Source: Thermoplasmata archaeon (GTDB lineage: Archaea; Thermoplasmatota; Thermoplasmata; Methanomassiliicoccales; Methanomethylophilaceae). Taken from it: DNA of 64,000 nt. The notes beneath the pieces are model-generated. The model did no database searches. It saw only the letters and a list, made by a program, of their open reading frames with translations, and was not told where the DNA came from. Shown one piece after another: positions 38,115-47,214 of the stretch. The stretch spans positions 19,227 to 83,226 of the forward strand of contig SUSW01000034.1 of NCBI GenBank assembly GCA_015063235.1. Direction: 5' to 3'. The translations under genes and the position numbers were made by a program. The number at the start of each line of letters is the position of its first letter. Within the stretch, counting starts at the first letter, position 1.

Positions 38115-38450
38115 TCAGCTTTTTGTCAGATTGTTTTTTGCTTCCGGATTATTACCGATGACAACAGATACCTTCTTGCAGCAGTCGATCTCACTGCAGT
38201 CGCTGCATGTCTCATAACCTCTACCCACGGCGCATTTGCGAATCTCGCAAAGGGATCCGCAGTAGACAGTCTTGACGCCGTCTGTCCTGCATCCGACGCA
38301 ATTGATCATCTCAGGGGTGATCTCGATACCGTTGAGCTCGCTCCATACTTTGGCGACCTTTGCCCTTAGAGAATCATCGTCGTTCAGGGTAGCGATACGT
38401 GCCTCGCATTTCTCGCAATCAAGTCCGCAGTATCCGATCAGCTGTTTCAT
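38115..38450 (-). CDS. DUF3795 cysteine-rich protein
   Basis: A 111-residue protein starting MKQLIGYCGLDCEKCEA, the signature of DUF3795. It contains twelve or so cysteines in pairs (NCVGCRTDG, YCGSLCEIRKC, TCSDCSEIDCC), so it probably binds zinc or iron-sulfur clusters. The function of the family is unknown. The frame extends upstream to 38510, but the family start is at 38450. Confidence 0.82.
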   Translation of the reverse strand: MKQLIGYCGLDCEKCEARIATLNDDDSLRAKVAKVWSELNGIEITPEMINCVGCRTDGVKTVYCGSLCEIRKCAVGRGYETCSDCSEIDCCKKVSVVIGNNPEAKNNLTKS

Positions 38451-38665
38451 GACATCGTGATGTTTGAGTATCCAGAAATATTTTGTCCAGCGTGTCCGAT
38501 TAAAGATCAAGTGTTGCGACTACTCCGGCATCGCGATCATTGTCTGTTGTTTTCGTCGATTTGATAACAACAGTGTATCATCCGGAGCGTCATCTCCCAC
38601 TGTTACATCGGGAATGCAATCTTGGTTCTGTTTTTATCACATGATTGCGTTCACGATTCGAGAGA

Positions 38666-39631
38666 ATGGAGATAAGGGTCTACAACGATTTCATCAGCAC
38701 TCCGGTCAACAAAGGGCGTGTGTACGAGATGAAACTTGATGACGGCTTCGCAAAGGTCACCAATTTCATCTTCGAGAAGTACGGGTTCGTCATCAATTAC
38801 TATGACATGGAGACATCATTTTTCACAAACCAGGACAGAGTGGGTGAGATGGACTACATCCTGTTCAATGCTACTCTGTTCGGAAGATTCGTCGGCAGAT
38901 TCGATGAGGCAACTGTTTCAAAGCTGCCGGGAACGGGATTGATGCATCGCCCCTCCGATAAAAGGAGTTACGTGAATCTGCCTTGCAAAGGATATGTCGG
39001 ATTGGGCATCGGTTTCGATTACAAGAATTTTAAGTTCTTCGATCCCGGTATGGAGATGGCTGGGTCGGATTTCCTGAGAGCGATCGAATCTAAGTACAGG
39101 GCGGACGGTCTGTCCGTCTTCTGTTTAGATGATGATGTAATGATGGAGATGTATGCGCTGCAGGCGATTCTGGACAATCCGGATTCTATCGATGATGACA
39201 AAGTATCGGCAATAGTGTCCGATATGCTGCGCAGATTGTACAGAGTGAAGGAGATTAGATTCACCGATGTTTCATCAGAGGCGGAACCTCTTCTCGAGGA
39301 TGCTGTGTACAGCCGTATTATGTCCGATCTCAGCAAAGCGCCTCGGATAGACGAGGTCTGCAGCGAGCTTAACACTGTCAAGTATTAGGTGAACAGACGT
39401 TTCAAGATGACCTATGGGGAAACACCTTATTCTATGCAGAGGCACCACCGTCTTCTCAAGGCGGGGAGTATGCTGATGCTCGGTGAGCGGAACATGGGGG
39501 CCGTGGCCAAAGCCATAGGATACGCCACCGAGAACAAGTTCGCTACTGCCTTTAGGAAGGAGTTCGGTTTCAGACCAAAGCATTTTGACAGAGAGTTCGG
39601 GAATCCGCTAACACAGAATCGGAACGTATGA
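38666..39631 (+). CDS. AraC-family transcriptional regulator with in-frame amber codon
   Basis: A one-gene AraC-type regulator split by TAG at 39386 (codon 241 of 322). The N-terminal 240 residues form an uncharacterised sensor domain. The C-terminal part holds two AraC helix-turn-helix units: PRIDEVCSELNTVKY-TAG-VNRRFKMTYGETP and ERNMGAVAKAIGYATENKFATAFRKEFGFRP. Counting the TAG as one residue gives exactly the AraC spacing between the 'L' of helix 2 and 'RRFK', so the amber codon replaces one residue within the first recognition helix and nothing is missing. The regulator lies just upstream of a siderophore-type ABC pair, as in YbtA/YbtPQ arrangements. A pseudogene is the alternative. Confidence 0.82.
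39386..39388 (+). other. In-frame amber codon in the AraC recognition helix
   Basis: TAG between Tyr and Val (KY-TAG-VNRRFK). The frame and motif spacing are conserved across it. Candidate pyrrolysine site. Confidence 0.7.
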
Positions 39632-39721
39632 AGGTGCTCCGTCTTCCCTTTGTGCAAGACCAATATCCAATTTGTTTATTTTTCTAAACTGTCGGAATTA
39701 AAAAGAATCCAAAATTGAATT

Positions 39722-39742
39722 TTTAGGCATAACTAAATTATA
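39722..39742 (+). promoter_or_regulatory. Promoter region of the ABC exporter pair with TTTAG/CTAAA dyad
   Basis: TTTAG (39722-39726) and CTAAA (39733-39737) form a dyad with a six-base spacer, overlapped by the TATA-like TAAATTATAC. It resembles iron- or manganese-repressor boxes but could also be an AraC site. The leader to the ATG at 39859 is about 100 bases. Confidence 0.4.
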
Positions 39743-39858
39743 CTCATTCGGTGACATTCCCTCAGACATTGCTACCTAAGGGTATAGGGCCCTTTACGGG
39801 TGCGATCAGGTCCGCAGATCGCAGAAAAATACAGGTATGCAAAAACGGAGGACCAAAA

Positions 39859-41646
39859 ATGGTTAAAGAAAAGAAGAAGGGCCGGATGGCAGAATTCGAA
39901 AAGTATGCTGAGGGCAGACATCACTTCGTTGCTATCGCGATGATTGGAGCAGCTGCTTCTGCTATACTGTCGGTTTTGCCATTCTACTATATTTGGCTTA
40001 TAATAAATGAGGCGTTAGGTGATTGCGATACCGATCTTATGATCAGCTATGGATGGATGGCATTGGCGCTAGCTTTGCTGTCTTTGTTGGTATACATCGT
40101 GGCTTTGATGATGTCGCATCTTGCGGCTTTCCGCATTTCAAAGAATCTGAAGAAGACGATGATCACTCATGTCATGACGCTGTCTCCAGGTGCGCTGGAC
40201 GAAGAAGGCAGCGGTAGAGTCAGGAGGGTAATCCAGGATTCAGTCGAATCTACACATACATACATAGCTCATAACCAGCCCGATCTGGCATCGACATTCG
40301 CTCTGCCTGTGGCCATAGTAGCTCTTTTGTTGATTTTTGATTGGAGATTCGCTTTGGCGGCTTTGATCCCAGTGGTGTTGGGGATCTATATGGCCGTAGG
40401 CATGCTCGGAAGAGAGAAGCTGAAGGAGAGCACGATCCAATGGCAGAACTCCATGGAGGATGTCAACAACAAGGCGGTGGAATTCGTTCGCGGAATCTCA
40501 GTGGTGAAGGTATTCCAGCAGACTGTCGATTCATTCCAGAGCTTGAAAGGGTCTATCGACAGATATTCGGATTTCTGTCAGGATTATACGAGGATGGCAC
40601 GTCCGCATATGTCAGGAATGTTTACGCTCATCAACAGCTGTGGTGCGTTCATAATAGCGATGGCAGTAGTGCTAATCGAGTTCTTTGAGAACGGTGCTAT
40701 AAACAGCGATCTGATAGTCAATGCAATCTTTTACATCACGTTCACACCGATCATCAGCGTGCTGATGATGAGGATTCTATCCCTTTCAGATCAGACGTAC
40801 AAGGTGGACGATGCGATAGCACGTGTCAATAATCTCCTCTCGCTCAAACCGCTTGAAGAACCGAACGCTCCTGAGAATCCGGAGGAGTATTCCATCTCTT
40901 TCAGGGATGTCAGATTCTCCTATTCGGAGGATGCATCTCCGGCGGTGGACGGAGTCTCTTTGGATATGAGGCAGGGTACTGTGACGGCTTTGGTCGGACC
41001 GTCCGGAAGCGGAAAGTCCACAGTGGCCGGGCTGGCAGCAAGATTCTGGGATCCGCAAGAAGGTACAATTCAGATTGGCGGCAGGGACCTTAAGAGCATA
41101 GGGAGCAAGAACATACGCAGTATTGAGAGCTATGTATTCCAGAACAATCATCTGATCAAGGGTACCCTTCTTGACAACGTCCGTCTGGGCAAACCAGATG
41201 CAACAGAGGAAGCAGTGGCAGAGGCTTTAAGGCTGGCGCAATGTGACGATATCGTCAGGAAGATGCCTAAGGGTCTTGATACGGTGATAGGCCCGGGAGG
41301 AGTATACCTGTCAGGCGGAGAGGTTCAGAGAGTATCCATCGCCAGAGCGATACTCAGGAACGCCCCCATAGTGATACTGGATGAGGCGACAGCATTCGCA
41401 GATCCCGAGAACGAGCATCTGATCCAGAAGGCGTTCGAGGAGTTGGCGAAAGGCCGTACGGTCCTGCTGATCGCTCACCGTCTGACAACAGTCCGCAACG
41501 CCGATATGATCTGCGTGATGGATCATGGAAGGATCGTCGAATCAGGAAAGCATGACGAGCTCGTTTCCAGATCCGGAAAGTACAGTGCAATGTGGGATGA
41601 TTATCAGAAAGCGCTGTCATGGAAAGTCAAAGGGGTGTCCGCATGA
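39859..41646 (+). CDS. ABC exporter, half-transporter 1 (YbtP/IrtA-like)
   Basis: A 595-residue half transporter with about six membrane helices (residues 25-330) followed by an ATPase domain. Walker A is GPSGSGKST near 386, the signature YLSGGEVQR near 488, Walker B VILDEATAFADPENEH near 510 and the H-loop IAHRL near 543. The 'AFADPENE' form after Walker B is characteristic of the siderophore and iron-complex transporters of the Irt/Ybt kind. GGAGGACC lies before the ATG at 39859; an upstream extension to 39751 has no ribosome binding site. The stop overlaps the next ABC gene (ATGA), so the two form a heterodimer. Confidence 0.9.
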   Translation: MVKEKKKGRMAEFEKYAEGRHHFVAIAMIGAAASAILSVLPFYYIWLIINEALGDCDTDLMISYGWMALALALLSLLVYIVALMMSHLAAFRISKNLKKTMITHVMTLSPGALDEEGSGRVRRVIQDSVESTHTYIAHNQPDLASTFALPVAIVALLLIFDWRFALAALIPVVLGIYMAVGMLGREKLKESTIQWQNSMEDVNNKAVEFVRGISVVKVFQQTVDSFQSLKGSIDRYSDFCQDYTRMARPHMSGMFTLINSCGAFIIAMAVVLIEFFENGAINSDLIVNAIFYITFTPIISVLMMRILSLSDQTYKVDDAIARVNNLLSLKPLEEPNAPENPEEYSISFRDVRFSYSEDASPAVDGVSLDMRQGTVTALVGPSGSGKSTVAGLAARFWDPQEGTIQIGGRDLKSIGSKNIRSIESYVFQNNHLIKGTLLDNVRLGKPDATEEAVAEALRLAQCDDIVRKMPKGLDTVIGPGGVYLSGGEVQRVSIARAILRNAPIVILDEATAFADPENEHLIQKAFEELAKGRTVLLIAHRLTTVRNADMICVMDHGRIVESGKHDELVSRSGKYSAMWDDYQKALSWKVKGVSA

Positions 41647-43385
41647 GCATCTCCGAATCTATGAAGAGGAAGTTTGGTCTTTCAGACAGACAGTGGATCA
41701 ATCTCAAAGGAGCATCACTGTCAGCTGTTATCACAGATTTCGTTCTGATGGTCCCTATGATGATCTCGATCATGTTCGTTGCCGATATCATCGGTGATAA
41801 TGAGTACGATTTTAATCTCAATTTGTGGATCTATGTGGGTTTGAGCGTACTTCTGATATTCGTACTGTTCATCGTCTATTCCTACGAGTATAACAGATGC
41901 TTCGCCTACACTTACAGAGAGAGCAAGGATGTCCGCATATCGATGGCGGAGAAGTTGGGAAAGGCTCCGCTGTCGTTCTTCTCCAAGAAGGACCCGACGG
42001 ATCTCACAGTGCGTATGATGGGGGATGTCACCATGCAGGAGAGCGCTCTTTCGCATTGGATGCCGGCATTGATAGCATCGCTGATCTTCACGCCTCTGAT
42101 TGCAATAATGATTGTCATATGGTCACCCCTGATCGGAATTGCGATGATCTGGCCGATTCCGGTAGCACTCGCGATAGTAGCGCTGTCATCCAAGGTGCAG
42201 AAGAAACAGAACAGAATCAAATTCGACAGAGTGGAGAAGGTCACAGAGATGATCCAGGAATCTATCGAATGTTCGGTGGATCTGAAAGCAAACGATGCAC
42301 AGGACATATATCTGAAGAAATTCAACAAGGAATTGGATTCGGTCGAGAGTTCCGAGATCAGGTGTGAGTTAACCACTGCATTATTCGTAGTAGGTGCACA
42401 GGCCGTATTGAAATTCGGAATCGCGACCACCGCCATAGTGGGTACGATTCTGGTAGCGGACAGTACTCTGCCGATAATTGTTCTCATCATAGCATTGATC
42501 ATGGCAGGACGTATCTACGATCCTATAAACATCGCCCTTCAGAATCTGGCAGCGATACTTACCGCAGAGGATCACTGCGACCGTATACAGGAGATCAACG
42601 AACTGGAGCAGCAGGTCGGTTCGAAGGAATTCAATCCTGCGAATTACGATATCGAGTTCAGGAATGTTGGATTCTCCTACGACAATGAGAGGAATGTGCT
42701 CGAAGACGTGTCCTTTGTGGCCAAGCAGGGTGAGGTAACAGCTTTGGTCGGACCGTCCGGAGGAGGAAAATCCACAGTGGCGAGACTTGCCACCAGGTTT
42801 TGGGATATCGATAAAGGGCAGATCACTCTGGGGGGTGTTGACATCGCTACTGTGGATCCCGAGTCTTTGATGTCAAGGTATTCCATAGTCTTCCAGGACG
42901 TCGTCCTGTTCAACACGACCGTGATGGATAATATCCGCATCGGGAAGAAGGGGGCCTCGGACGAAGATGTCTTGGCAGCTGCGAAAGCAGCAATGTGCGA
43001 TGAGTTCGTATCCAGCCTTCCGGAGGGATACAACACGATCATCGGAGAGAACGGAGGCAAGCTGTCCGGAGGAGAAAGGCAAAGGATCTCCATCGCCAGA
43101 GCCATCCTGAAGGACGCACCCATCATCATAATGGATGAGGCAACTGCATCCCTGGATACCGAATCCGAGAGCAGGGTTCAGGAGGCATTATCCAGATTGG
43201 TGTCGGATAAGACGGTCATAATCATAGCGCACCGCATGAGAACTGTCGAGAATGCCGACAGGATCGTTGTTCTTTCCGGAGGGAAGGTCGCAGAGGAAGG
43301 TTCCCCATCCGAACTAAGAGAATCAGACGGAATGTTCTCCAGGATGGTAGAGTTGCAGACAAACAGCGGTTCTTGGAGCCTTTAA
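41643..43385 (+). CDS. ABC exporter, half-transporter 2 (YbtQ/IrtB-like)
   Basis: A 580-residue half transporter with membrane helices to about residue 310 and an ATPase domain: Walker A GPSGGGKST near 369, signature KLSGGERQR near 473, Walker B IIIMDEATASLDTESES near 495. Both this and its partner keep the catalytic Glu, so both sites should be active. It is translationally coupled to the first half and shares the AraC regulator upstream. Substrate is inferred to be a siderophore-like or peptide compound. It ends in TAA before a perfect hairpin. Confidence 0.9.
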   Translation: MSISESMKRKFGLSDRQWINLKGASLSAVITDFVLMVPMMISIMFVADIIGDNEYDFNLNLWIYVGLSVLLIFVLFIVYSYEYNRCFAYTYRESKDVRISMAEKLGKAPLSFFSKKDPTDLTVRMMGDVTMQESALSHWMPALIASLIFTPLIAIMIVIWSPLIGIAMIWPIPVALAIVALSSKVQKKQNRIKFDRVEKVTEMIQESIECSVDLKANDAQDIYLKKFNKELDSVESSEIRCELTTALFVVGAQAVLKFGIATTAIVGTILVADSTLPIIVLIIALIMAGRIYDPINIALQNLAAILTAEDHCDRIQEINELEQQVGSKEFNPANYDIEFRNVGFSYDNERNVLEDVSFVAKQGEVTALVGPSGGGKSTVARLATRFWDIDKGQITLGGVDIATVDPESLMSRYSIVFQDVVLFNTTVMDNIRIGKKGASDEDVLAAAKAAMCDEFVSSLPEGYNTIIGENGGKLSGGERQRISIARAILKDAPIIIMDEATASLDTESESRVQEALSRLVSDKTVIIIAHRMRTVENADRIVVLSGGKVAEEGSPSELRESDGMFSRMVELQTNSGSWSL

Positions 43386-43393
43386 ACGATTTC

Positions 43394-43415
43394 TGACCGG
43401 CCTGATGGCCGGTCA
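43394..43415. terminator. Perfect 9-bp hairpin between ABC and MFS genes
   Basis: TGACCGGCC and GGCCGGTCA with a TGAT loop, located between the convergent ABC operon and MFS gene. It should work in both directions. Confidence 0.65.
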
Positions 43416-43442
43416 TCTCATAATGACGATTCGAATAATTAT

Positions 43443-44807
43443 TCACATACTATCCGTTGCCGGACCATCTTTCATGTTTCTGACGGATAGCGTTAGGATA
43501 GCTCCTAGGGCGGCCATCACTATGCACACCATGCAGCAGAAACGGAATCCACTGCCCAGTCCTTCTGTGATCGCGATGTCGACAAATATGTCGAAAACAG
43601 ACACTCCAAGCGATGCGCCCAGGAAGGAGATCATGGTTCCGAAGGTGGCCGCTTCGTCTTTGAGGGGCCCCGGCATGTGCCTGATCAGCCTGACGTAATG
43701 GGCAGTTTCGTATATTGCATATGCAGTTCCCATTGTAAGCAGCGTCAGGACGAGCATGACGATGCCCCAGCTCTCTTCCATGAAGATGAAAAGCAGGCTG
43801 AACACTGCCGACAATATGCATCCTCCGACCAGAACGTTCCTGCACCCTTTCGTTTCGCAGATCCTTCCGACTGGGATGGAGATGAAGACGACCGCCACGG
43901 AGATGATGGCGAAATATACTCCGGATTCGAAGACAGTCATGTTCCAACCGATCTCCAGATAGTACGGGATCAGGAAGAGCATCCCTTCTATGAGCATGAC
44001 AGCCAGCAGCATGGATAAGGACAGTATCCTGAATTCTTTGTTGGCTATTATGGAGTGGCTGATGATTCCGTTATCCCCGTGCTTTCTTATATGCAGCACA
44101 AGGAGGCAACCGCTCACCACCCAGATCACGGCGTAGACGATGACGATGGTGCCGCCGTCGACCACATCCTCAAAGAACATCAGCATGGATACCACGAATG
44201 TGACAGAGAGCAGCATTCCTTTGATATCGAAGTGCGGTTTGGCCATCCGGGTATTCTTCGGGACGAATTTCATCGATAGGATCAGGGCGATTATGCAGAC
44301 GGGTACGTTTACAAGGAATATGTACTGCCATCCGAGCGTACCGGTGAGCCATCCTCCCAGGATTGGTGCAATTATCATCGAGGCTCCTGCACCGGTGAGC
44401 ATGGCTCCGGTCACACGGCCCTGCATATCTTCCGGGAACATCGTGACTATCAGGATGGGCAGGGTCGCAGCGCATAGGACCGCTCCTATCCCCTCAACGA
44501 CCCTGAAAGCAATGAGAATCCAGTAGTTGAAATCAGAAAAGAAGCACATGACCGTTCCGATGATGAATATGCTCAGACCAATGATCAGCATGTTCCTGGA
44601 ATGGCCGTGCTTGGCCAGCTTCGAGAGCGGAATGAGCATGGCGCACAGGATCAGGTCGTATCCCATCACCAGCCAGGATCCGTCCGAGACTCCCAGGCCG
44701 AAGAATAAAGAGACTTCCGGCCCCGCTATGAATATGATCGTGGAATCCAGATAGTCCATGAATGTGACCAGGCAGATGATCAGGATGAGCGGAATATAGC
44801 GATTCAT
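43443..44807 (-). CDS. MFS multidrug exporter, DHA2 type
   Basis: A 454-residue, proton-driven exporter of the DHA2 (drug:H+) branch. About thirteen or fourteen hydrophobic segments are visible, with DYLDSTIIFIAGPEVS in helix 1 and the motif C-like GAGASMIIAPILGGWLTG near residue 125, characteristic of antiporters. Its likely substrates are toxic organic compounds. It lies just outside the left boundary of the integrated element and converges with the ABC pair. Confidence 0.87.
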   Translation of the reverse strand: MNRYIPLILIICLVTFMDYLDSTIIFIAGPEVSLFFGLGVSDGSWLVMGYDLILCAMLIPLSKLAKHGHSRNMLIIGLSIFIIGTVMCFFSDFNYWILIAFRVVEGIGAVLCAATLPILIVTMFPEDMQGRVTGAMLTGAGASMIIAPILGGWLTGTLGWQYIFLVNVPVCIIALILSMKFVPKNTRMAKPHFDIKGMLLSVTFVVSMLMFFEDVVDGGTIVIVYAVIWVVSGCLLVLHIRKHGDNGIISHSIIANKEFRILSLSMLLAVMLIEGMLFLIPYYLEIGWNMTVFESGVYFAIISVAVVFISIPVGRICETKGCRNVLVGGCILSAVFSLLFIFMEESWGIVMLVLTLLTMGTAYAIYETAHYVRLIRHMPGPLKDEAATFGTMISFLGASLGVSVFDIFVDIAITEGLGSGFRFCCMVCIVMAALGAILTLSVRNMKDGPATDSM

Positions 44808-44982
44808 CGCTTTCGGAAACCCCGTAAATTGTCAGAATGTGTAGATTATTAACGGTTTCTGGCCTGGTTCATTCTGTTTCAGGCGGCAGAGGGACAGATT
44901 GTCTGTGTGCGGGGAATTCCGCAGTCAACTGTGTTCGGTAATACTTGAGGGTCAGAAGAGTGGAAGAGATTTTCAGAAAAGT

Positions 44983-44996
44983 GGTGGGCCCTACCG
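44983..44996. repeat. Left attachment site (attL core)
   Basis: 14-base perfect copy of the tRNA(CAU) 3' end. It sits in a 391-base gap between the MFS gene and the Rep-like gene (44808-45198). That gap also holds a GTGGT...ACCAC dyad around the core and a hairpin (45030-45050, AAAATGG/CCATTTT). A TATA-like TATATAAG is at 45019-45026. No gene is visible in the gap. Confidence 0.75.
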
Positions 44997-45198
44997 AGCC
45001 CGCAACCACCCTACCCAGTATATAAGCAAAAAATGGAATGACGCCATTTTCTGACCTTTATTATTTTGGTTGGGGCTTTTCAGAGCCCATACAACTGTTG
45101 CGCCTTTGAGAACCGAAATCAACGAATCTGTCGGATGGTCCGGCAGTTGCGGATGACCCTAGCATCGTTGATGTCGGCAAGTTCGACGAGGTGTAAAC

Positions 45199-46425
45199 AT
45201 GTTACCAAATGATGTTAGCGAGTCTGCGCATCTGTTCGATGGAGCGCAGCCTTTCGATAGTACCATCGAGAATGAGGTCATTAAACCCAGTTTCAGGGAC
45301 GTTCGCAAGAATGTGAAGAAGATAGAACGTCGTACTGATTCAGGTGGTGCTTGGCTGCACGAATCTAGTGAGCTCATTAGAGAGCTTCTTACGGATCAAT
45401 GTTCTATGGATGATTCTCACCTTCAGGCAGAGCTTCTCGATTGGATCGAATCCGAGGACCGCAACAAATTTCTTAATCTCAATTCAGGAGAGGTCATCTA
45501 TGCACTCTCAGCTAAAAGAGGAAACAAGGTCTACGCTACCAGGAAGACCAAGAACAAGAAAAGGATTGAAACCGCATTGGACGGCAAGGAATTTGATGAA
45601 CCGATAGACGGTTTTCGTAACCGTCGCTGGACCAGGATGATCTTGGTTACCGTCAATTTTGACAGGACTCAGTTCACCAAGGAGGAGGCCTGGGCTGCAT
45701 TGCGGTCAACCTCCACTGACGGTATCGAATATACATTCAATGTCATGAATAACCTGAATGCGAATATAAGCAAAATCTTCGGGAAGCACGGCACTTTGAC
45801 TGCAAAGGAAGCTCAATCCTCAGGCTATCCTGCTCCTCACTGTATCTACATCCTCGATCAGCCTGTGATGGTTGAGAGGCATGTCGGCAAGGATGGAAAG
45901 GTCACTTGGAGGATCTGCGATCCCCGCATTCTTAACAGGATTGGCAAAGGCCCTCTCATGAGGAAGCTCAGCAAGAGCGATTATCGCAGAGCCATAGAAC
46001 TCAACCCGATTTGGAAACATGGATTCATCGACTTTGAGGGCATCGTTAGGGATGAGGGATCCAAATCCGGCAGGGATGCGGTCTCGTATGCATTCAAGTA
46101 TTTGGTCAAATGTCTCATCGAGGATGGCAGCAGCAAGCTCTCGGACATCCCTGACATCAACTCGGTAAAGGACAAATCTACCAGGACCATGCTCTTCACG
46201 CATCTGGGGAACAAGTGCTTCCGTACCAGGGACATATCCTTCGGCAAGGGATTCAAGGACCGCATCGGTGTTCTCCCTGATGAGAAGACCGTCGGAGGTT
46301 CCGAATGGAAACGTGTCAGGACGATCACAGATTACGAATACAATCTCGTCCAGGCTTACAATGAAGTTCTAGCCATCGCACAATTCAAACAGACTATGTT
46401 CTCCCAGAGGTGTGTTTCAACATGA
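45199..46425 (+). CDS. Plasmid Rep-like protein (possible HUH type)
   Basis: A 408-residue basic protein. I read three segments resembling rolling-circle Rep motifs: MILVTVNFD (motif 1) near residue 149, PAPHCIYIL near 212 where the canonical second His of HxH is absent, and AVSYAFKYLVK near 296 (Y-x2-K of motif 3). This is suggestive but degenerate, so a Rep or relaxase role is inferred from motif order plus plasmid context. GAGGTG lies six bases before the ATG. The stop overlaps the next small gene (ATGA), and a hairpin-rich region follows. Confidence 0.6.
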   Translation: MLPNDVSESAHLFDGAQPFDSTIENEVIKPSFRDVRKNVKKIERRTDSGGAWLHESSELIRELLTDQCSMDDSHLQAELLDWIESEDRNKFLNLNSGEVIYALSAKRGNKVYATRKTKNKKRIETALDGKEFDEPIDGFRNRRWTRMILVTVNFDRTQFTKEEAWAALRSTSTDGIEYTFNVMNNLNANISKIFGKHGTLTAKEAQSSGYPAPHCIYILDQPVMVERHVGKDGKVTWRICDPRILNRIGKGPLMRKLSKSDYRRAIELNPIWKHGFIDFEGIVRDEGSKSGRDAVSYAFKYLVKCLIEDGSSKLSDIPDINSVKDKSTRTMLFTHLGNKCFRTRDISFGKGFKDRIGVLPDEKTVGGSEWKRVRTITDYEYNLVQAYNEVLAIAQFKQTMFSQRCVST

Positions 46426-46736
46426 TACCTATGCGCATACGCATGTTCTTCTTCGCTGCTATTTACAATCTCTTCAGTTATACGTCCCAAATTCTGGAAT
46501 CGATTTATCAGATCTTTGCAGAAATGATTCTTGATCTCCTGACTGAAATGTCAGAAGGGTTGTATTCATTTTTCTACAGTCATCATGAAGCTTTCCGGGA
46601 AAAGATCCAAGATAAGAGATCTCGTACTTCCTACATCAGAGATGGTTATGGAAGAAGGTACAAGGTGGTCTCTCCGGCTACCAAGAAATTCTACGCAGTC
46701 AATTACATACCGATCCTGAGACGTCGTCTCAGATGA
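46422..46736 (+). CDS. Small protein coupled to the Rep-like gene
   Basis: A 104-residue protein starting MIPMRIRMFFFAAIYN at an ATG overlapping the Rep stop. The first 45 residues are hydrophobic and aromatic, perhaps a membrane helix pair; the rest is very basic (KIQDKRSRT, RRYKVV, RRRLR). I do not recognise it. Position suggests a replication or copy-control accessory of the element. Confidence 0.6.
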   Translation: MIPMRIRMFFFAAIYNLFSYTSQILESIYQIFAEMILDLLTEMSEGLYSFFYSHHEAFREKIQDKRSRTSYIRDGYGRRYKVVSPATKKFYAVNYIPILRRRLR

Positions 46737-46772
46737 TTCTTCGACAGAATATACTGTCATCCAAATGGGTGT

Positions 46773-47030
46773 GCTGGCCACGCGGCGGCACGGCCCCGTC
46801 GCCCCTTGGGGCAGGGGGCGCCGACGTGTGGACTGCACGTATGGCGGCGGGCGCACGCGAAGCGTGGCCGTAGGCCGCCCGCCGAGTTGAGCCCCGGCCC
46901 CGTAGCTTCGTCGGAGGGGACGTGGGCGAAACCTTGACATTCGCGTTGCCGAGCGCAGCGAAGGCAACGGGAATGGAGAGCATACGACCCGAAGCGAGCG
47001 TAGCGAGCGTAGGGCGTATGCCGACTTGAT
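46773..47030. other. GC-rich region with at least four nested or tandem hairpins (possible origin or structured RNA)
   Basis: This lies in a gene-free stretch of about 370 bases after the Rep-like operon. Clear inverted repeats are GCCCC/GGGGC (46801-46812), CGGCGGGCG/CGCCCGCCG (46845-46853 with 46876-46884) enclosing CACGC-GAA-GCGTG, CGTTGCC/GGCAACG (46944-46950 with 46963-46969), and GCATACG/CGTATGC (46980-46986 with 47015-47021). Loops repeat an AGCG-type motif (AGCGAGCGTAGCGAGCGTAG). No open frame with coding character covers it. Its GC content is far above its surroundings. Confidence 0.65.
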
Positions 47031-47106
47031 TAAGATAACCTGAGTTAAAACTCGAATTGAGTATCGTCAAAAATTGGAATCTAATGCGGAGACTACCGAG
47101 GACAAC

Positions 47107-47208
47107 TTATGTCTTCGTTATTGATTTTTTTCTGGCCTTTCTCGCCATTTCTCTTCCCTCACGGGTGATCTCTACAATCACCGTATCGGACTTATCGTTC
47201 TGATACAT
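47107..47208 (-). CDS. Possible 33-residue protein downstream of the macrodomain gene
   Basis: A short frame from ATG at 47208 to TAA at 47107, reading MYQNDKSDTVIVEITREG then a Lys/Arg-rich tail. It begins seven bases after the macrodomain-fusion stop, with AGG close to its start. The 'VEITREGREMARKARK' pattern resembles the last strand of a winged helix, so it may be a remnant of a larger gene. Weakly supported. Confidence 0.35.
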   Translation of the reverse strand: MYQNDKSDTVIVEITREGREMARKARKKSITKT

Positions 47209-47214
47209 CCTGAT

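Noticed and set aside
39389..39631. Stand-alone 80-residue AraC HTH gene after the TAG
   Set aside because: It would lack the first half of its first helix-turn-helix, which lies directly upstream in the same frame.
44981..45009. Left boundary sequence as an independent tRNA gene
   Set aside because: Only the 3' end portion is similar to the tRNA; no anticodon or D-arm is present.
46566..47070. Minus-strand frames across the GC-rich hairpin region
   Set aside because: Arg/Pro/Ala-rich translation caused by GC-rich DNA; better explained by the inverted repeats.
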